Made by a program: the position numbers and the translations under genes. DNA of 64,000 nucleotides from Thermoflavimicrobium dichotomicum. GTDB taxonomy: Bacteria; Bacillota; Bacilli; Thermoactinomycetales; Thermoactinomycetaceae. The stretch covers positions 87,244 to 151,243 of the forward strand of contig NZ_FORR01000008.1 in the NCBI RefSeq assembly GCF_900114055.1. Reading direction: 5' to 3'. Below the pieces are notes generated by a model. The model saw only the letters and a list, made by a program, of their open reading frames with translations. It made no database searches and was not told the origin of the DNA. Position 1 is the stretch's first letter. Each line of letters opens with the position of its first letter. Positions 9,515-18,781 of the stretch are shown piece after piece.

Positions 9515-10180
9515 GTGAGTGTAGATCTACAATCCAGCGAAGCGATCAATTATGACAAATTGGTAGATTATAAGTCATTACCCGACGAAGAGCTGGTAAA
9601 AGAAGTACGTTATGGCGATGATGAAGCGTTGGAATACTTGATTAATAAGTACAAAAATTTTGTCAAAGCAAAAGCGCGATCTTATTTTTTGATCGGTGCG
9701 GATCATGAAGATATTGTACAGGAAGGTATGATTGGCTTATATAAAGCGATTCGGGATTTCCGCGGGGATAAACTCTCATCTTTCAAGGCTTTTGCTGAAT
9801 TATGTATAACCCGTCAAATTATCACAGCGATCAAAACCGCTACCCGGCAAAAGCATATACCGCTAAATTCATATGTATCGTTGGACAAGCCAGCATATGA
9901 CGAAGATTCAGACCGCACATTGATGGATAAGATCCCCGGCAGCCGGTTAAATCCCGAAGAAATTTATATTACACAAGAGGAGTATCATGACATTGAAGAT
10001 AAGATATCCCAGATTTTAAGTGATTTAGAACGAAAGGTTTTAATGCTATATTTAGATGGACGCTCCTATCAGGAGATTGCGGTAGATTTAAATCGACATG
10101 TGAAGTCGATAGATAATGCACTTCAGCGGGTAAAGCGCAAGTTAGAGCGTTACCTTGAAGTGCGTGAAATTTCACTTTAG
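9515..10180 (+). CDS. sigH: RNA polymerase sigma-H factor
   Basis: A 221-residue sigma-70 family factor of the SigH/Spo0H type, which directs early sporulation, competence and transition-state genes. Region 2 is visible as IVQEGMIGLYKAIRDF followed by the DNA-contact helix (FAELCITRQIITAI). The region 4 helix-turn-helix is in LSDLERKVLMLYLDGRSYQE onward to NALQRVKRKLE. The start is GTG, with CGGAGGGAT 5 nt upstream. The gene has its own promoter and a strong terminator after it. Confidence 0.96.
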   Translation: MSVDLQSSEAINYDKLVDYKSLPDEELVKEVRYGDDEALEYLINKYKNFVKAKARSYFLIGADHEDIVQEGMIGLYKAIRDFRGDKLSSFKAFAELCITRQIITAIKTATRQKHIPLNSYVSLDKPAYDEDSDRTLMDKIPGSRLNPEEIYITQEEYHDIEDKISQILSDLERKVLMLYLDGRSYQEIAVDLNRHVKSIDNALQRVKRKLERYLEVREISL

Positions 10181-10196
10181 ACAGAACATATTCCAA

Positions 10197-10243
10197 AATA
10201 ATAAAAGCAGGTACCGTGTTTGGTAGTACCTGCTTTTATTATT
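10197..10243 (+). terminator. Strong terminator after sigH
   Basis: A perfect 18-bp inverted repeat pairs 10197-10214 with 10226-10243 around an 11-nt loop. The A-rich left foot and T-rich right foot give U tracts on either strand. Confidence 0.9.
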
Positions 10244-10378
10244 CGACAAAAAGTTACATATTCCTTTTTTATTTGTGCGCCTTTATGAGTTTTTTCGATA
10301 AAATTTGTACAATCTCTTTGGTGCGGTTTAATTGGTCTTGTGACATGTCCATACTGTAAAACAAGAAGAATGAGCACA

Positions 10379-10407
10379 TTGACAGAAAAAGCACGGTATG
10401 ATAATGT
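10379..10407 (+). promoter_or_regulatory. Promoter for rpmG-secE-nusG
   Basis: TTGACA at 10379-10384 is perfect. The best -10 at 17 nt is TAATGT (10402-10407). A GATAAT at 10400 would give a 15-nt spacer. It lies about 60 nt before the rpmG start. Confidence 0.5.
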
Positions 10408-10468
10408 AATTTGGGTATTTTATATATTATTTATAGAGCGGTTATCTTGTTTTAAGGAGGTGCCAACC

Positions 10469-10618
10469 ATGCGGGTATCAGTTACCATGCAATGTACAGA
10501 ATGCCGTAACCGCAACTATACAACCACCAAAAATAAACGGAAGCATCCAGACCGTATGGAACTCCGTAAATATTGTCCTCGTTGCAACGCGCATACCGTG
10601 CATCGCGAAACAAAATAA
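10469..10618 (+). CDS. rpmG: 50S ribosomal protein L33 (zinc-binding form)
   Basis: A 49-residue L33. Two CxxC pairs (CTEC near residue 9 and CPRC near residue 35) mark the zinc-ribbon form, rather than the zinc-independent paralogue made under zinc limitation. The ATG at 10469 has AAGGAGGTG 7 nt upstream. An upstream in-frame extension has no SD. It precedes secE and nusG, the usual order. Confidence 0.94.
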   Translation: MRVSVTMQCTECRNRNYTTTKNKRKHPDRMELRKYCPRCNAHTVHRETK

Positions 10619-10653
10619 GGATTTCGCGCTTTTTAGAAGATGGGGGTGACAGC

Positions 10654-10887
10654 ATGGCATCTATTTTAAGTAGTATAGGCCGGGGACTGAAAAGAAGTGT
10701 AACCGGTACAACAGGCTTCTTTCGCGGCAGTGTTCAAGAGTTAAAAAAAGTGCGCTGGCCGAGCAAGAAAGAGATGGTTAGCTACACCTTTGTGGTCCTG
10801 ATCACTTGTTTTCTTCTCACGCTCTTCTTCTTTATCATCGATTTAGGAATCGCTGAATTGGTTAAGCTGATTACTAAAACCAAATAG
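10654..10887 (+). CDS. secE: Protein translocase subunit SecE
   Basis: A 77-residue single-span SecE, which clamps SecY in the SecYEG channel. The amphipathic segment carries the conserved VQELKKVRWPSKKEM, followed by one membrane segment (about residues 44-66). The start is the ATG at 10654, with GGGGGTGA before it. An earlier in-frame start lies inside rpmG. Confidence 0.94.
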   Translation: MASILSSIGRGLKRSVTGTTGFFRGSVQELKKVRWPSKKEMVSYTFVVLITCFLLTLFFFIIDLGIAELVKLITKTK

Positions 10888-10944
10888 GTGGAAGGGCGTC
10901 GATATCTATGCCATGAAGGGGGGAAAGGGTAAGGCCCTGAGCTT

Positions 10945-11478
10945 ATGGAAAAGCAATGGTATGTTGTTCATACGTATTCTGGCTATGAAAATAAAGTGAA
11001 GGCCAACCTGGAGAAACGGGTTCACTCCATGGATATGCAAGATAAAATCTTTCGTGTGCTTGTTCCAATGGAAGAAGAGGTCGAGCACAAGGAAGGTAAA
11101 AAGAAAACAGTCATGCGCAAAGTCTTTCCAGGGTATGTACTAGTGGAAATGATCATGACGGATGACTCGTGGTATGTTGTACGGAACACACCGGGTGTAA
11201 CCGGATTTGTCGGTTCATCTGGGGCTGGTTCAAAACCGACCCCCCTTCGGCCGGAAGAAGCACACGCCATTCTGCATCAAATGGGCCTCGAAGAGCCGCG
11301 GACTTCCGTTGACTTTGCCGTGGGTGACAATGTAAAAGTCAAAGAAGGCCCGTTTGCCAATTTTGTAGGTGTGATCGAAGAAGTGGATTTAAGTCGTTCC
11401 AAGCTGAAAGTGCTTGTGAATATATTTGGGCGTGAGACGCCTGTGGAGCTTGACTTTTTCCAGGTAGAAAAAATTTAA
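10945..11478 (+). CDS. nusG: Transcription termination/antitermination protein NusG
   Basis: A 177-residue NusG. The NGN domain opens with [18 protein letters not shown] and contains FPGYVLVEM and [15 protein letters not shown]. The C-terminal KOW domain is [20 protein letters not shown]. It travels with RNA polymerase and modulates pausing and coupling with ribosomes. The gene lies between secE and rplK. Confidence 0.97.
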   Translation: MEKQWYVVHTYSGYENKVKANLEKRVHSMDMQDKIFRVLVPMEEEVEHKEGKKKTVMRKVFPGYVLVEMIMTDDSWYVVRNTPGVTGFVGSSGAGSKPTPLRPEEAHAILHQMGLEEPRTSVDFAVGDNVKVKEGPFANFVGVIEEVDLSRSKLKVLVNIFGRETPVELDFFQVEKI

Positions 11479-11569
11479 AGAAGCCTTTCGTTTTCGGCTA
11501 TGTTGTGGTAAATTAAATACTGTTTGTTTGTTGTACCCCTGTCTTCGGGGCAGACGCTTTGTCGTTGCC

Positions 11570-11597
11570 GTGGGAGGGTCAAACCCGAGAAAACCAC
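11570..11597 (+). promoter_or_regulatory. L1-binding operator before rplK-rplA
   Basis: An RNA motif with two helices. GTGG at 11570-11573 pairs with CCAC at 11594-11597, and GGGT at 11576-11579 pairs with ACCC at 11583-11586. GA on the left and GAGAAAA on the right form an asymmetric internal loop. This matches the known L1 target in rRNA and in L1 mRNA leaders (GGAGG ... CCGAGAAA type). It sits 23 nt before the rplK start, so L1 could repress its own operon by mimicry. Inference from structure and position. Confidence 0.75.
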
Positions 11598-11620
11598 ATT
11601 TTTGAAGGAGGTAGATTTGC

Positions 11621-12046
11621 ATGGCCAAAAAAGTGATTAAAGTGGTCAAGCTGCAAATCCCCGCTGGTAAAGCAAATCCGGCACCGCCTGTAGGTCCGGC
11701 TCTTGGTCAAGCTGGGGTAAACATCATGGGCTTTTGTAAAGAATTTAATGCCCGTACTGCAGATCAAGCTGGGTTAATCATTCCAGTTGAAATTACTGTT
11801 TTTGAAGATCGTTCGTTCACTTTCATCACCAAAACTCCACCAGCTGCAGTTCTCTTGAAAAAAGCAGCAGGTATTGAATCTGGTTCTGGTGAACCAAACA
11901 AATCGAAAGTTGGAACGGTTACACGGGATAAAATTCGTGAAATTGCTGAGCTCAAAATGCCCGATCTCAATGCAGCGAGCGTAGAAGCAGCAATGCGGAT
12001 GATCGAAGGTACAGCTCGTAGCATGGGGATCGTAATCAAAGACTAA
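11621..12046 (+). CDS. rplK: 50S ribosomal protein L11
   Basis: A 141-residue L11 of the GTPase-associated centre, which binds 23S rRNA together with the L10-L12 stalk. The proline-rich N-terminal [20 protein letters not shown] and the RNA-binding C-terminal domain with [20 protein letters not shown] are intact. GAAGGAGGT precedes the ATG. It leads the rplK-rplA pair, with L1-type motifs before both genes. Confidence 0.97.
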   Translation: MAKKVIKVVKLQIPAGKANPAPPVGPALGQAGVNIMGFCKEFNARTADQAGLIIPVEITVFEDRSFTFITKTPPAAVLLKKAAGIESGSGEPNKSKVGTVTRDKIREIAELKMPDLNAASVEAAMRMIEGTARSMGIVIKD

Positions 12047-12079
12047 GCCTGGATACTCTGCCACGGGTAGTCAAGGCTT

Positions 12080-12105
12080 GTGGGAGGATCTTCCGTTACG
12101 ACCAC
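12080..12105 (+). promoter_or_regulatory. Second L1-like RNA motif, before rplA
   Basis: In the rplK-rplA gap the same architecture recurs. GTGG at 12080-12083 pairs with CCAC at 12102-12105, and GGA at 12086-12088 pairs with TCC at 12092-12094. The left loop is GA, as in the first motif, and seven nt (GTTACGA) separate the inner helix from CCAC, the same count as upstream. The motif ends directly before the rplA SD. Confidence 0.55.
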
Positions 12106-12121
12106 GAAAGGAGGAAATACA

Positions 12122-12820
12122 GTGGCTAAACATGGTAAAAAATATCTAGAGGCGCTAGGTAAAGTGGATCGTGAAAAACAATACGATCCAAAAGAAGCGT
12201 TAGAACTGGTAAAGAGCATTTCCACTGCGAAATTCGATGAAACCGTTGAAGTGGCATTCCGTCTCGGAATCGACACCAAACGTGCTGATCAACAAGTAAG
12301 AGGTGCAGTTGTACTTCCGCACGGAACTGGTAAAACCAAGCGTGTACTTGTTTTTGCCAAAGGGGAAAAAGCGAAAGAAGCAGAACAAGCAGGTGCTGAC
12401 TTTGTAGGGGACGAAGATCTGATCAACAAAGTAAGCCAAGGCTGGCTTGACTTTGATGTGGTGGTAGCTACCCCTGATATGATGGGGCAGGTAGGTCGCC
12501 TGGGTCGGATTCTTGGTCCAAAAGGTCTTATGCCAAACCCAAAGACGGGTACAGTTACCTTTGAAGTAGCAAAAGCTGTACAGGAAATTAAAGCAGGTAA
12601 AATTGAGTATCGTGCAGATAAAGCTGGAAACGTTCATGCTGCAATCGGTAAGGTTTCTTTTGATGTTGAGAAACTGGCTGAAAACCTACAGGTACTGGCT
12701 GAAGCACTCATCAAAGCCAAGCCAGCTGCAGCAAAGGGTACCTATATGAAGAGCTGCACGGTTTCTTCGACCATGGGTCCTGGTGTATCTGTTAACGTTG
12801 CTCGTTTAACCGGTCGTTAA
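12122..12820 (+). CDS. rplA: 50S ribosomal protein L1
   Basis: A 232-residue L1, the mobile ribosomal stalk protein that guides deacylated tRNA from the E site, and a translational repressor in many bacteria. The sequence runs from [15 protein letters not shown] to the conserved [13 protein letters not shown] tail, with [15 protein letters not shown] in the second domain. The start is the GTG at 12122, 7 nt after AAAGGAGG. An in-frame GTG at 12080 would place coding sequence over the operator-like motif. Confidence 0.96.
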   Translation: MAKHGKKYLEALGKVDREKQYDPKEALELVKSISTAKFDETVEVAFRLGIDTKRADQQVRGAVVLPHGTGKTKRVLVFAKGEKAKEAEQAGADFVGDEDLINKVSQGWLDFDVVVATPDMMGQVGRLGRILGPKGLMPNPKTGTVTFEVAKAVQEIKAGKIEYRADKAGNVHAAIGKVSFDVEKLAENLQVLAEALIKAKPAAAKGTYMKSCTVSSTMGPGVSVNVARLTGR

Positions 12821-12885
12821 TTTTTGACAAACGCTTGACATTCATTGAAACATTCGATATCCTTAACGCTGATTGAAAATGGAAT

Positions 12886-12988
12886 AGTAGCTACCGTAGA
12901 CAGTAGGTGCGAGAGAATCGCTTAATATCCTACCGAGGTGTTTGAAGTGTTTTCTTGAGGCCTTCGACTGTCTACGAGGGCTTTTTTT
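12886..12988 (+). promoter_or_regulatory. L10 leader RNA with attenuator before rplJ-rplL
   Basis: The conserved L10 leader core is present: GTAGACAGTAGGTGCGAGAG near 12896 and CCTACCGAGG near 12929, with GTAGG/CCTAC forming the inner hairpin. GCCTTCG (12960-12966) and CGAGGGC (12975-12981) then make a terminator followed by seven T (12982-12988). CGTAGACAGT (12895-12904) is also complementary to ACTGTCTACG (12967-12976), which lies in the terminator loop and right arm, so the two folds exclude each other. L10(L12)4 binding presumably chooses between them. Confidence 0.88.
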
Positions 12989-12990
12989 AA

Positions 12991-13198
12991 TGCTTGCGAG
13001 CGAGAAAACTCCATAGCTTTAGTTATGGAGATGAGAGCGAGTGTCAAACTAGGCTGAAAAGCGAAAACCAAGCAGTAGGGCTAGTTTGAAAAATATCTTT
13101 TTACACCGCTGGACTGGCGGGTTGAGCTTGGTTCATTTCTCTTCAATAGAAGGGATTACCCAAGAATCCCCTACGTTTACGCATGGGGAAGTGGTCAA
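12991..13198 (+). mobile_element. IS200/IS605 (TnpB-type) end relic between L10 leader and rplJ
   Basis: About 210 bases separate the L10 attenuator from the rplJ SD. They include a hairpin (13009-13017 with 13022-13030) followed by GTGTCAA, an 8-bp inverted repeat (CAAACTAG at 13045, CTAGTTTG at 13081), and a terminal block from 13148 to 13198: AGAAGGGATTACCC, a second hairpin and GTGGTCAA. This resembles the right end and omega-RNA scaffold of TnpB elements. One frame reads EGITQESPTFTHGE, like a TnpB C-terminal tail. No transposase gene remains. Similar blocks occur at 31256 and 34045. Confidence 0.6.
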
Positions 13199-13230
13199 TT
13201 TTGAAAAGCTCCTTATGAGGAGGTGTACCC

Positions 13231-13743
13231 ATGTCCAAAGCGCTAGAGCTGAAAAAACAAAAAGTAGCTGAGATTGTTGAGAAGCTGTCGAACAGCAAAA
13301 GCACCATTGTGACTGACTATCGCGGTCTGACAGTGCAAGAAACCAATGAACTTCGTAAACAGTTGCGTGAAGCAGGGGTAGAGTTCTATGTATTGAAAAA
13401 TACATTGACCCGTCGAGCAACTGCAGAAGTTGGTTTGACTGAGTTGGATCAATACTTAACTGGACCAACCGCGATTGCATTCAGCAATGAAGATGTAGTG
13501 GCGCCAGCGAAAGTGCTCTATAAATTTTCGAAGGATCATGAAGCGCTGGAAATTAAAGGTGGAGTGGTAGAAGGTAAGGTAGTCGGCTTTGACGAAATCA
13601 AGGCGCTGGCTGATCTACCATCCCGCGAAGGACTCTTGTCCATGTTGCTTAGCGTACTGCAAGCGCCAATCCGCAACTTTGCTCTTGCTGTTAAAGCAGT
13701 GGCCGATAAAAATGGAGATGGCGCTCAAGCTCAAGAAGCTTAA
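13231..13743 (+). CDS. rplJ: 50S ribosomal protein L10
   Basis: A 170-residue L10, base of the ribosomal stalk that carries L12 dimers. The N-terminal RNA-binding domain includes [20 protein letters not shown] and [11 protein letters not shown]. The C-terminal helix ([20 protein letters not shown]) binds L12. GAGGAGGTG precedes the ATG. The gene is about 240 nt beyond its own attenuator, because transposon-like sequence lies between. Confidence 0.97.
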   Translation: MSKALELKKQKVAEIVEKLSNSKSTIVTDYRGLTVQETNELRKQLREAGVEFYVLKNTLTRRATAEVGLTELDQYLTGPTAIAFSNEDVVAPAKVLYKFSKDHEALEIKGGVVEGKVVGFDEIKALADLPSREGLLSMLLSVLQAPIRNFALAVKAVADKNGDGAQAQEA

Positions 13744-13788
13744 TTTCATATAACAGGAAAATGAATGAATATAAGGAGGTAACCTTTC

Positions 13789-14154
13789 ATGACGAAAGAA
13801 CAAATCATTGAAGCGATTAAAGGTATGAGCGTTCTTGAATTAAACGATCTGGTAAAAGCAATCGAAGAAGAGTTTGGTGTAACTGCTGCTGCACCAGTTG
13901 CTGTAGTACAAGGTGGCGGAGATGGAGCTGCTGCTGAAGAAAAAACCGAATTCGATGTAATCCTGGCAAACGCTGGTGCTTCCAAAATCAACGTTATCAA
14001 AGTTGTTCGTTCTATCACTGGTCTTGGTCTCAAAGAAGCAAAAGCGCTTGTTGATGGTGCTCCAAGCCCAATCAAAGAAGGCGTGTCCAAAGAAGAAGCA
14101 GAAAAAATCAAAGCAGAACTCGAAGAAGCCGGTGCTACTGTAGAACTGAAGTAA
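13789..14154 (+). CDS. rplL: 50S ribosomal protein L7/L12
   Basis: A 121-residue L12: N-terminal dimerisation domain ([19 protein letters not shown]), alanine-rich hinge, and factor-binding C-terminal domain ([20 protein letters not shown]). It recruits EF-Tu, EF-G and IF2. AAGGAGGT precedes the ATG, and a strong terminator follows. Codon use is highly biased, as expected for a four-copy protein. Confidence 0.97.
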   Translation: MTKEQIIEAIKGMSVLELNDLVKAIEEEFGVTAAAPVAVVQGGGDGAAAEEKTEFDVILANAGASKINVIKVVRSITGLGLKEAKALVDGAPSPIKEGVSKEEAEKIKAELEEAGATVELK

Positions 14155-14167
14155 GGAATTCCGGCCT

Positions 14168-14206
14168 GACCCGCCGTCATTGGTCGGCGGGTCGATTTGT
14201 TCTTTT
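14168..14206 (+). terminator. Terminator after rplL
   Basis: GACCCGCCG (14168-14176) pairs perfectly with CGGCGGGTC (14185-14193) around an 8-nt loop. A T-rich run with a few interruptions follows. Confidence 0.8.
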
Positions 14207-14319
14207 AGCCGAGATGTTCCCGTTAAACAAAGTGAACGAGGAATGGATCGGCTTATGATTTGTTAAGGAAAACTTCTTAAGCCCTGTAGGAGCTGGAATG
14301 GATTAGGAGATTGCTGCTC

Positions 14320-14922
14320 ATGCATGAACATTACTATTCTTCCAAACCCACTGCAAAAAGTGAAGAACGTGAGATTCAAGCCAAACTGCTGGACCAGTCA
14401 TTGGTATTTTATACTGATCGAGGTGTTTTCTCGAAAAAAGGGGTCGACTTTGGCAGCCGCTTGTTGATCGAAACGGTTTCGATTGAACATGAAAGAGTCA
14501 TTCTTGATTTGGGCTGTGGCTATGGACCGATCGGAATTGCGATGGCCAAAGCTTATCCACAACTTTCTGTAGTGATGCTGGATATAAATGAACGAGCGGT
14601 GGAACTCGCGAAAAAAAATGTTGTGCGAAATCAGGTCAGCAATCGAATAGAGTTATTGGTAAGCGACGGTTTTTTCGCAGTCTCTGAACGTAGATTTGAT
14701 GCGATATTATTCAATCCACCCATTCGTATCGGAAAATCGGCTGTATATGCTTTATTTGCACAATCAAGAGAGCATCTTGAATCAGGTGGAAAATTGTGGG
14801 TTGTCATTCGTAAGCAGCAAGGAGCCGCATCAGCAAAAGCAGAGCTCGAACGGATATTTGACCAGGTTGATGTGGTAGAGCAGAAAAAAGGGTACTGGAT
14901 TATTCGAGCGGCAGTTCGTTGA
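14320..14922 (+). CDS. Class I SAM-dependent methyltransferase, RsmC-like
   Basis: A 200-residue methyltransferase of the type found between rplL and rpoB in Bacillales (YbxB in B. subtilis), similar to the catalytic half of RsmC, which methylates G1207 of 16S rRNA. SAM motif I is LDLGCGYGPIG, and the N6/N2-purine type motif is FNPPIR. The rRNA target is inferred from family resemblance. The ATG at 14320 lies 9 nt after AGGAGA; a TTG at 14311 abuts the SD. Its stop overlaps the rpoB promoter -35. Confidence 0.85.
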   Translation: MHEHYYSSKPTAKSEEREIQAKLLDQSLVFYTDRGVFSKKGVDFGSRLLIETVSIEHERVILDLGCGYGPIGIAMAKAYPQLSVVMLDINERAVELAKKNVVRNQVSNRIELLVSDGFFAVSERRFDAILFNPPIRIGKSAVYALFAQSREHLESGGKLWVVIRKQQGAASAKAELERIFDQVDVVEQKKGYWIIRAAVR

Positions 14923-14947
14923 CATGTTCTATTCTATATGCTAATGT
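14919..14947 (+). promoter_or_regulatory. Promoter for rpoB-rpoC
   Basis: TTGACA (14919-14924) overlaps the stop of the methyltransferase gene. TAATGT follows at 14942-14947 after a 17-nt spacer. About 200 nt of untranslated leader lie between it and rpoB. I see no clear terminator in that leader. Confidence 0.6.
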
Positions 14948-15154
14948 AATAAATTGCAGATAGTGTATCTGGACGAGCTTAACCATTTTGACTGGAGGAC
15001 CTCTGCTTTCCTCTTGTTTAATTATGTCAATAATTGGTTAAGATAGGTAAATAAGCTACTTCTAGGTGAAAAATGAGGTTTCATGCCCATTTTCTTTTTT
15101 TAGGCACAAACGCCTTGCAAGCGTCATGCGACTCGGTACGAGGGGGGAGTTCGT

Positions 15155-18100
15155 TTGGCTGGTAAAATGATTCAGTGTGGTCGGAGGCAAAGAAGGAGCT
15201 ATGCTCGAATCAATGAAGTTCTGGAACTGCCTAATCTGATTGAGATCCAAAAGAAATCCTATCAGTGGTTTTTAGATGAAGGGCTCAGGGAGATGTTCCG
15301 TGATATTTCCCCGATTGAGGATTTCACTGGAAACCTGGTTTTGGAATTTATTGATTACAGTTTAGGTGAACCAAAATACAACGTGGAGGAAGCAAAAGAT
15401 CATCAAGTGACCTATGCTGCTCCACTGCGTGTGAAAGTTCGCTTGATCAACAAAGAGACTGGTGAAGTGAAAGAGCAGGAAGTATTCATGGGTGACTTCC
15501 CGCTAATGACCGAGACTGGTACCTTTATCATCAATGGTGCTGAACGTGTCATCGTCAGCCAATTAGTTCGTTCACCTAGTGTGTATTATAACACGAAAGT
15601 AGACAAGAACGGTAAACCAACTTATACAGCAACGGTAATTCCGAACCGTGGCGCTTGGCTTGAATTTGAAACGGATGCAAAAGATATTATCTATGTACGG
15701 ATTGACCGCACGCGTAAAATCCCTGTGACAGTTTTGTTACGGGCATTAGGTTTTGGCAGTGATGCGGAGATCCTTGAATTGTTAGGTGATGATGAGTACG
15801 TTCGTAATACATTGGATAAAGACAATACTGGAAACACTGAAAAGGCACTGATTGAAATTTATGAACGTCTACGTCCTGGTGAACCACCTACTGCAGACAA
15901 TGCCCGTAGCCTCTTGTATTCGCGCTTCTTTGATCCCAAACGGTATGATCTGGCTGCAGTTGGCCGATATAAAATCAACAAAAAATTACACATTAAAAAT
16001 CGTCTCTTGAATCAAAAGTTGGCTGAGCCCATTATAGATCCGGAAACAGGCGAAGTATTGGCTGAAGCAGGAACTGTTTTGGAACGGCGAGTGCTTGATA
16101 AACTGTTGCCGTATCTGACGGGTGAGAAAGCTTTTGGATTTCATGAGCATACCGTGCGGGGTGGAGTACCGGATGAAGGTTCTGTTCGTTTGCAGACGGT
16201 ACATATTGTATCTCCGCTGCAAGAAGATAAAGTGATCAAGGTCATCTCCAACGGAGAAATTGATCAATCAGTCAAACATATTACTCCGGCTGATATCATT
16301 GCCTCCATTAACTACTTCATTAACTTGTTACATGGTGTGGGTACGATTGATGACATCGACCATTTGGGTAACCGCCGTCTTCGTTCAGTGGGTGAGCTCT
16401 TGCAAAACCAATTCCGGATCGGTCTGTCACGGATGGAACGGGTTGTACGGGAGCGTATGTCCATCCAGGATGCGAACGCTATTACCCCACAAGCCTTAAT
16501 TAACATTCGTCCAGTGATTGCTTCGATTAAGGAATTCTTTGGTAGTAGTCAGTTATCCCAATTTATGGATCAAACCAACCCACTTGCAGAATTGACTCAC
16601 AAACGCCGCCTTTCTGCTCTGGGACCAGGTGGTTTGACCCGGGAGCGTGCAGGGTTTGAAGTGCGTGACGTTCACCACTCACACTATGGTCGGATGTGTC
16701 CGATCGAAACTCCTGAGGGTCCAAACATTGGTTTGATTAACTCGTTATCTACGTATGCACGCATCAATGAATACGGTTTTATTGAAACCCCTTATCGGCG
16801 TGTGGATCCGGAAACGGGGCGAGTCACGGATCAGATCGATTATCTGACAGCGGATGAAGAAGATAACTATTATGTAGCACAGGCAAACGCACCCATTGAT
16901 GAAGAAGGTAACTTTATCAATGAAATGGTTGATGTGCGCTATCAAGATGAAATTTTAACCGTACCTCGTGATCGAGTTGACTATATGGACGTTTCTCCAA
17001 AGCAAGTTGTGTCCGTCGCAACGGCCTGTATCCCCTTCTTGGAAAATGACGACTCCAACCGTGCTTTGATGGGATCCAACATGCAGCGGCAAGCTGTTCC
17101 GCTGTTGAAACCTGAAGCTCCGTTTATTGGAACGGGAATGGAACACAAAGCGGCCAGGGACTCGGGTGTCATGATCTTGGCGAAACGTCCAGGAACTGTC
17201 GTGCGCGTTACCGCAGATGAAATCTGGGTACGTCATGAAGAAGAAGTAGACGGTGTGCTTGTAAAAGGCGATATCGATAAATATAAATTAATCAAATTTG
17301 CTCGTTCCAACCAGGGGACCTGCATCAATCAACGTCCTCTTGTTCGTAAAGGGGAAAAAGTCAAAAAAGGCGACATTTTGGCTGATGGACCATCAACGGA
17401 ACAAGGAGAACTCGCACTGGGCAGAAATGTTCTCGTTGCCTTTATGACCTGGGAAGGGTACAACTACGAGGATGCGATTTTGCTCAGTGAGAAACTGGTA
17501 AAAGAAGATGTTTATACATCCATCCACATTGAAAAACATGAAATTGAAGCACGGGATACCAAACTGGGACCGGAAGAAATTACGCGGGATATTCCGAACG
17601 TGGGAGAAGAAGCGTTAAAGAATTTGGATGAACGTGGAATTATTCGTGTAGGTGCTGAGATTAAAGCAGGCGACATTTTGGTTGGTAAAGTAACACCAAA
17701 AGGAGTCACCGAGTTAACTGCAGAAGAACGGCTTCTCCATGCGATTTTTGGTGAAAAAGCAAGGGAAGTTCGGGATACATCTCTCAGAGTGCCTCATGGC
17801 CAAGATGGAATTGTTGTGGATGTGAAAGTGTTTACTCGTGAAAATGGCGATGAACTCCCACCAGGTGTCAATCAATTGGTTCGTGTCTATATCGCCCAAA
17901 AACGGAAAATTTCCGAAGGAGACAAAATGGCTGGACGCCATGGTAACAAAGGGGTAATCGCTCGGATTCTACCCGAAGAAGATATGCCATTCTTGCCGGA
18001 TGGTACACCTGTTGAAGTGGTTCTCAATCCGCTGGGGGTACCTTCACGGATGAATATTGGTCAGGTATTGGAAGTACACCTGGGAATGGCAGCGAAAGCG

Positions 18101-18703
18101 CTTGGGCTGCACATGGCTACACCTGTATTTGATGGAGCAACTGAACAAGATGTATTTGACACATTAAAGGAAGCAGGTTTGTCTCCAGATGGCAAGACCG
18201 TCCTTTATGATGGTCGGACTGGCGAACCGTTTGAAAACCGGGTAACCGTCGGGGTCATGTATATGATTAAGCTGGCCCACATGGTAGACGATAAGATTCA
18301 TGCCCGGTCAACGGGTCCTTATTCGCTCGTTACCCAACAGCCACTGGGCGGAAAAGCACAATTTGGCGGACAGAGATTTGGAGAGATGGAGGTTTGGGCA
18401 CTGGAAGCCTATGGTGCAGCTTATACTCTCCAAGAGATTCTCACTGTCAAGTCCGATGATGTGGTTGGACGGGTTAAAACATACGAAGCGATTGTCAAAG
18501 GAGAAAATGTACCCGAACCAGGTGTGCCTGAATCGTTTAAAGTCTTGATTAAAGAGCTGCAAAGTTTGGGAATGGATGTCAAAATCCTTTCTGAAGACGA
18601 AAAAGAGATTGAAATGCGCGAGCTGGATGAAGATGAAGAGCCAGCCAATGAGAAACTTGGCCTGGATCTTGATAAGGAAAAAGACGCCCGGTCTACTTCG
18701 TAA
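15155..18703 (+). CDS. rpoB: DNA-directed RNA polymerase subunit beta
   Basis: A 1182-residue beta subunit. The start is the TTG at 15155, with GGGGGGAG just upstream and an N-terminus like the TTG-started B. subtilis protein ([18 protein letters not shown]). The rifampicin-pocket segment begins with [11 protein letters not shown] at residue 463. Q469, D472, H482 and S487 are all wild-type residues, so no rifampicin-resistance allele is visible. [11 protein letters not shown] and the C-terminal [16 protein letters not shown] are intact. It is followed after 78 nt by rpoC. Confidence 0.98.
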   Translation: MAGKMIQCGRRQRRSYARINEVLELPNLIEIQKKSYQWFLDEGLREMFRDISPIEDFTGNLVLEFIDYSLGEPKYNVEEAKDHQVTYAAPLRVKVRLINKETGEVKEQEVFMGDFPLMTETGTFIINGAERVIVSQLVRSPSVYYNTKVDKNGKPTYTATVIPNRGAWLEFETDAKDIIYVRIDRTRKIPVTVLLRALGFGSDAEILELLGDDEYVRNTLDKDNTGNTEKALIEIYERLRPGEPPTADNARSLLYSRFFDPKRYDLAAVGRYKINKKLHIKNRLLNQKLAEPIIDPETGEVLAEAGTVLERRVLDKLLPYLTGEKAFGFHEHTVRGGVPDEGSVRLQTVHIVSPLQEDKVIKVISNGEIDQSVKHITPADIIASINYFINLLHGVGTIDDIDHLGNRRLRSVGELLQNQFRIGLSRMERVVRERMSIQDANAITPQALINIRPVIASIKEFFGSSQLSQFMDQTNPLAELTHKRRLSALGPGGLTRERAGFEVRDVHHSHYGRMCPIETPEGPNIGLINSLSTYARINEYGFIETPYRRVDPETGRVTDQIDYLTADEEDNYYVAQANAPIDEEGNFINEMVDVRYQDEILTVPRDRVDYMDVSPKQVVSVATACIPFLENDDSNRALMGSNMQRQAVPLLKPEAPFIGTGMEHKAARDSGVMILAKRPGTVVRVTADEIWVRHEEEVDGVLVKGDIDKYKLIKFARSNQGTCINQRPLVRKGEKVKKGDILADGPSTEQGELALGRNVLVAFMTWEGYNYEDAILLSEKLVKEDVYTSIHIEKHEIEARDTKLGPEEITRDIPNVGEEALKNLDERGIIRVGAEIKAGDILVGKVTPKGVTELTAEERLLHAIFGEKAREVRDTSLRVPHGQDGIVVDVKVFTRENGDELPPGVNQLVRVYIAQKRKISEGDKMAGRHGNKGVIARILPEEDMPFLPDGTPVEVVLNPLGVPSRMNIGQVLEVHLGMAAKALGLHMATPVFDGATEQDVFDTLKEAGLSPDGKTVLYDGRTGEPFENRVTVGVMYMIKLAHMVDDKIHARSTGPYSLVTQQPLGGKAQFGGQRFGEMEVWALEAYGAAYTLQEILTVKSDDVVGRVKTYEAIVKGENVPEPGVPESFKVLIKELQSLGMDVKILSEDEKEIEMRELDEDEEPANEKLGLDLDKEKDARSTS

Positions 18704-18713
18704 TGGGGTGAAG

Positions 18714-18731
18714 GGGAGCTTGTGAGCTCCC
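18714..18731 (+). other. Intercistronic hairpin between rpoB and rpoC
   Basis: GGGAGCT and AGCTCCC form a 7-bp stem with a TGTG loop. There is no T run after it, so it is more likely an mRNA-processing or stability element than a terminator. Confidence 0.45.
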
Positions 18732-18781
18732 TCTCCTCTACTTAACTCTATAACGGGATGAATCCTGAGGGAGGAATGCCC

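Noticed and set aside
13086..13271. 61-codon frame before and into rplJ
   Set aside because: No SD, overlaps rplJ, and its sequence is explained by the TnpB-type end relic.
16541..16621. Possible antibiotic-resistance alleles in rpoB (and K56 of S12 in rpsL)
   Set aside because: The rifampicin-pocket residues and the S12 lysines are wild type.
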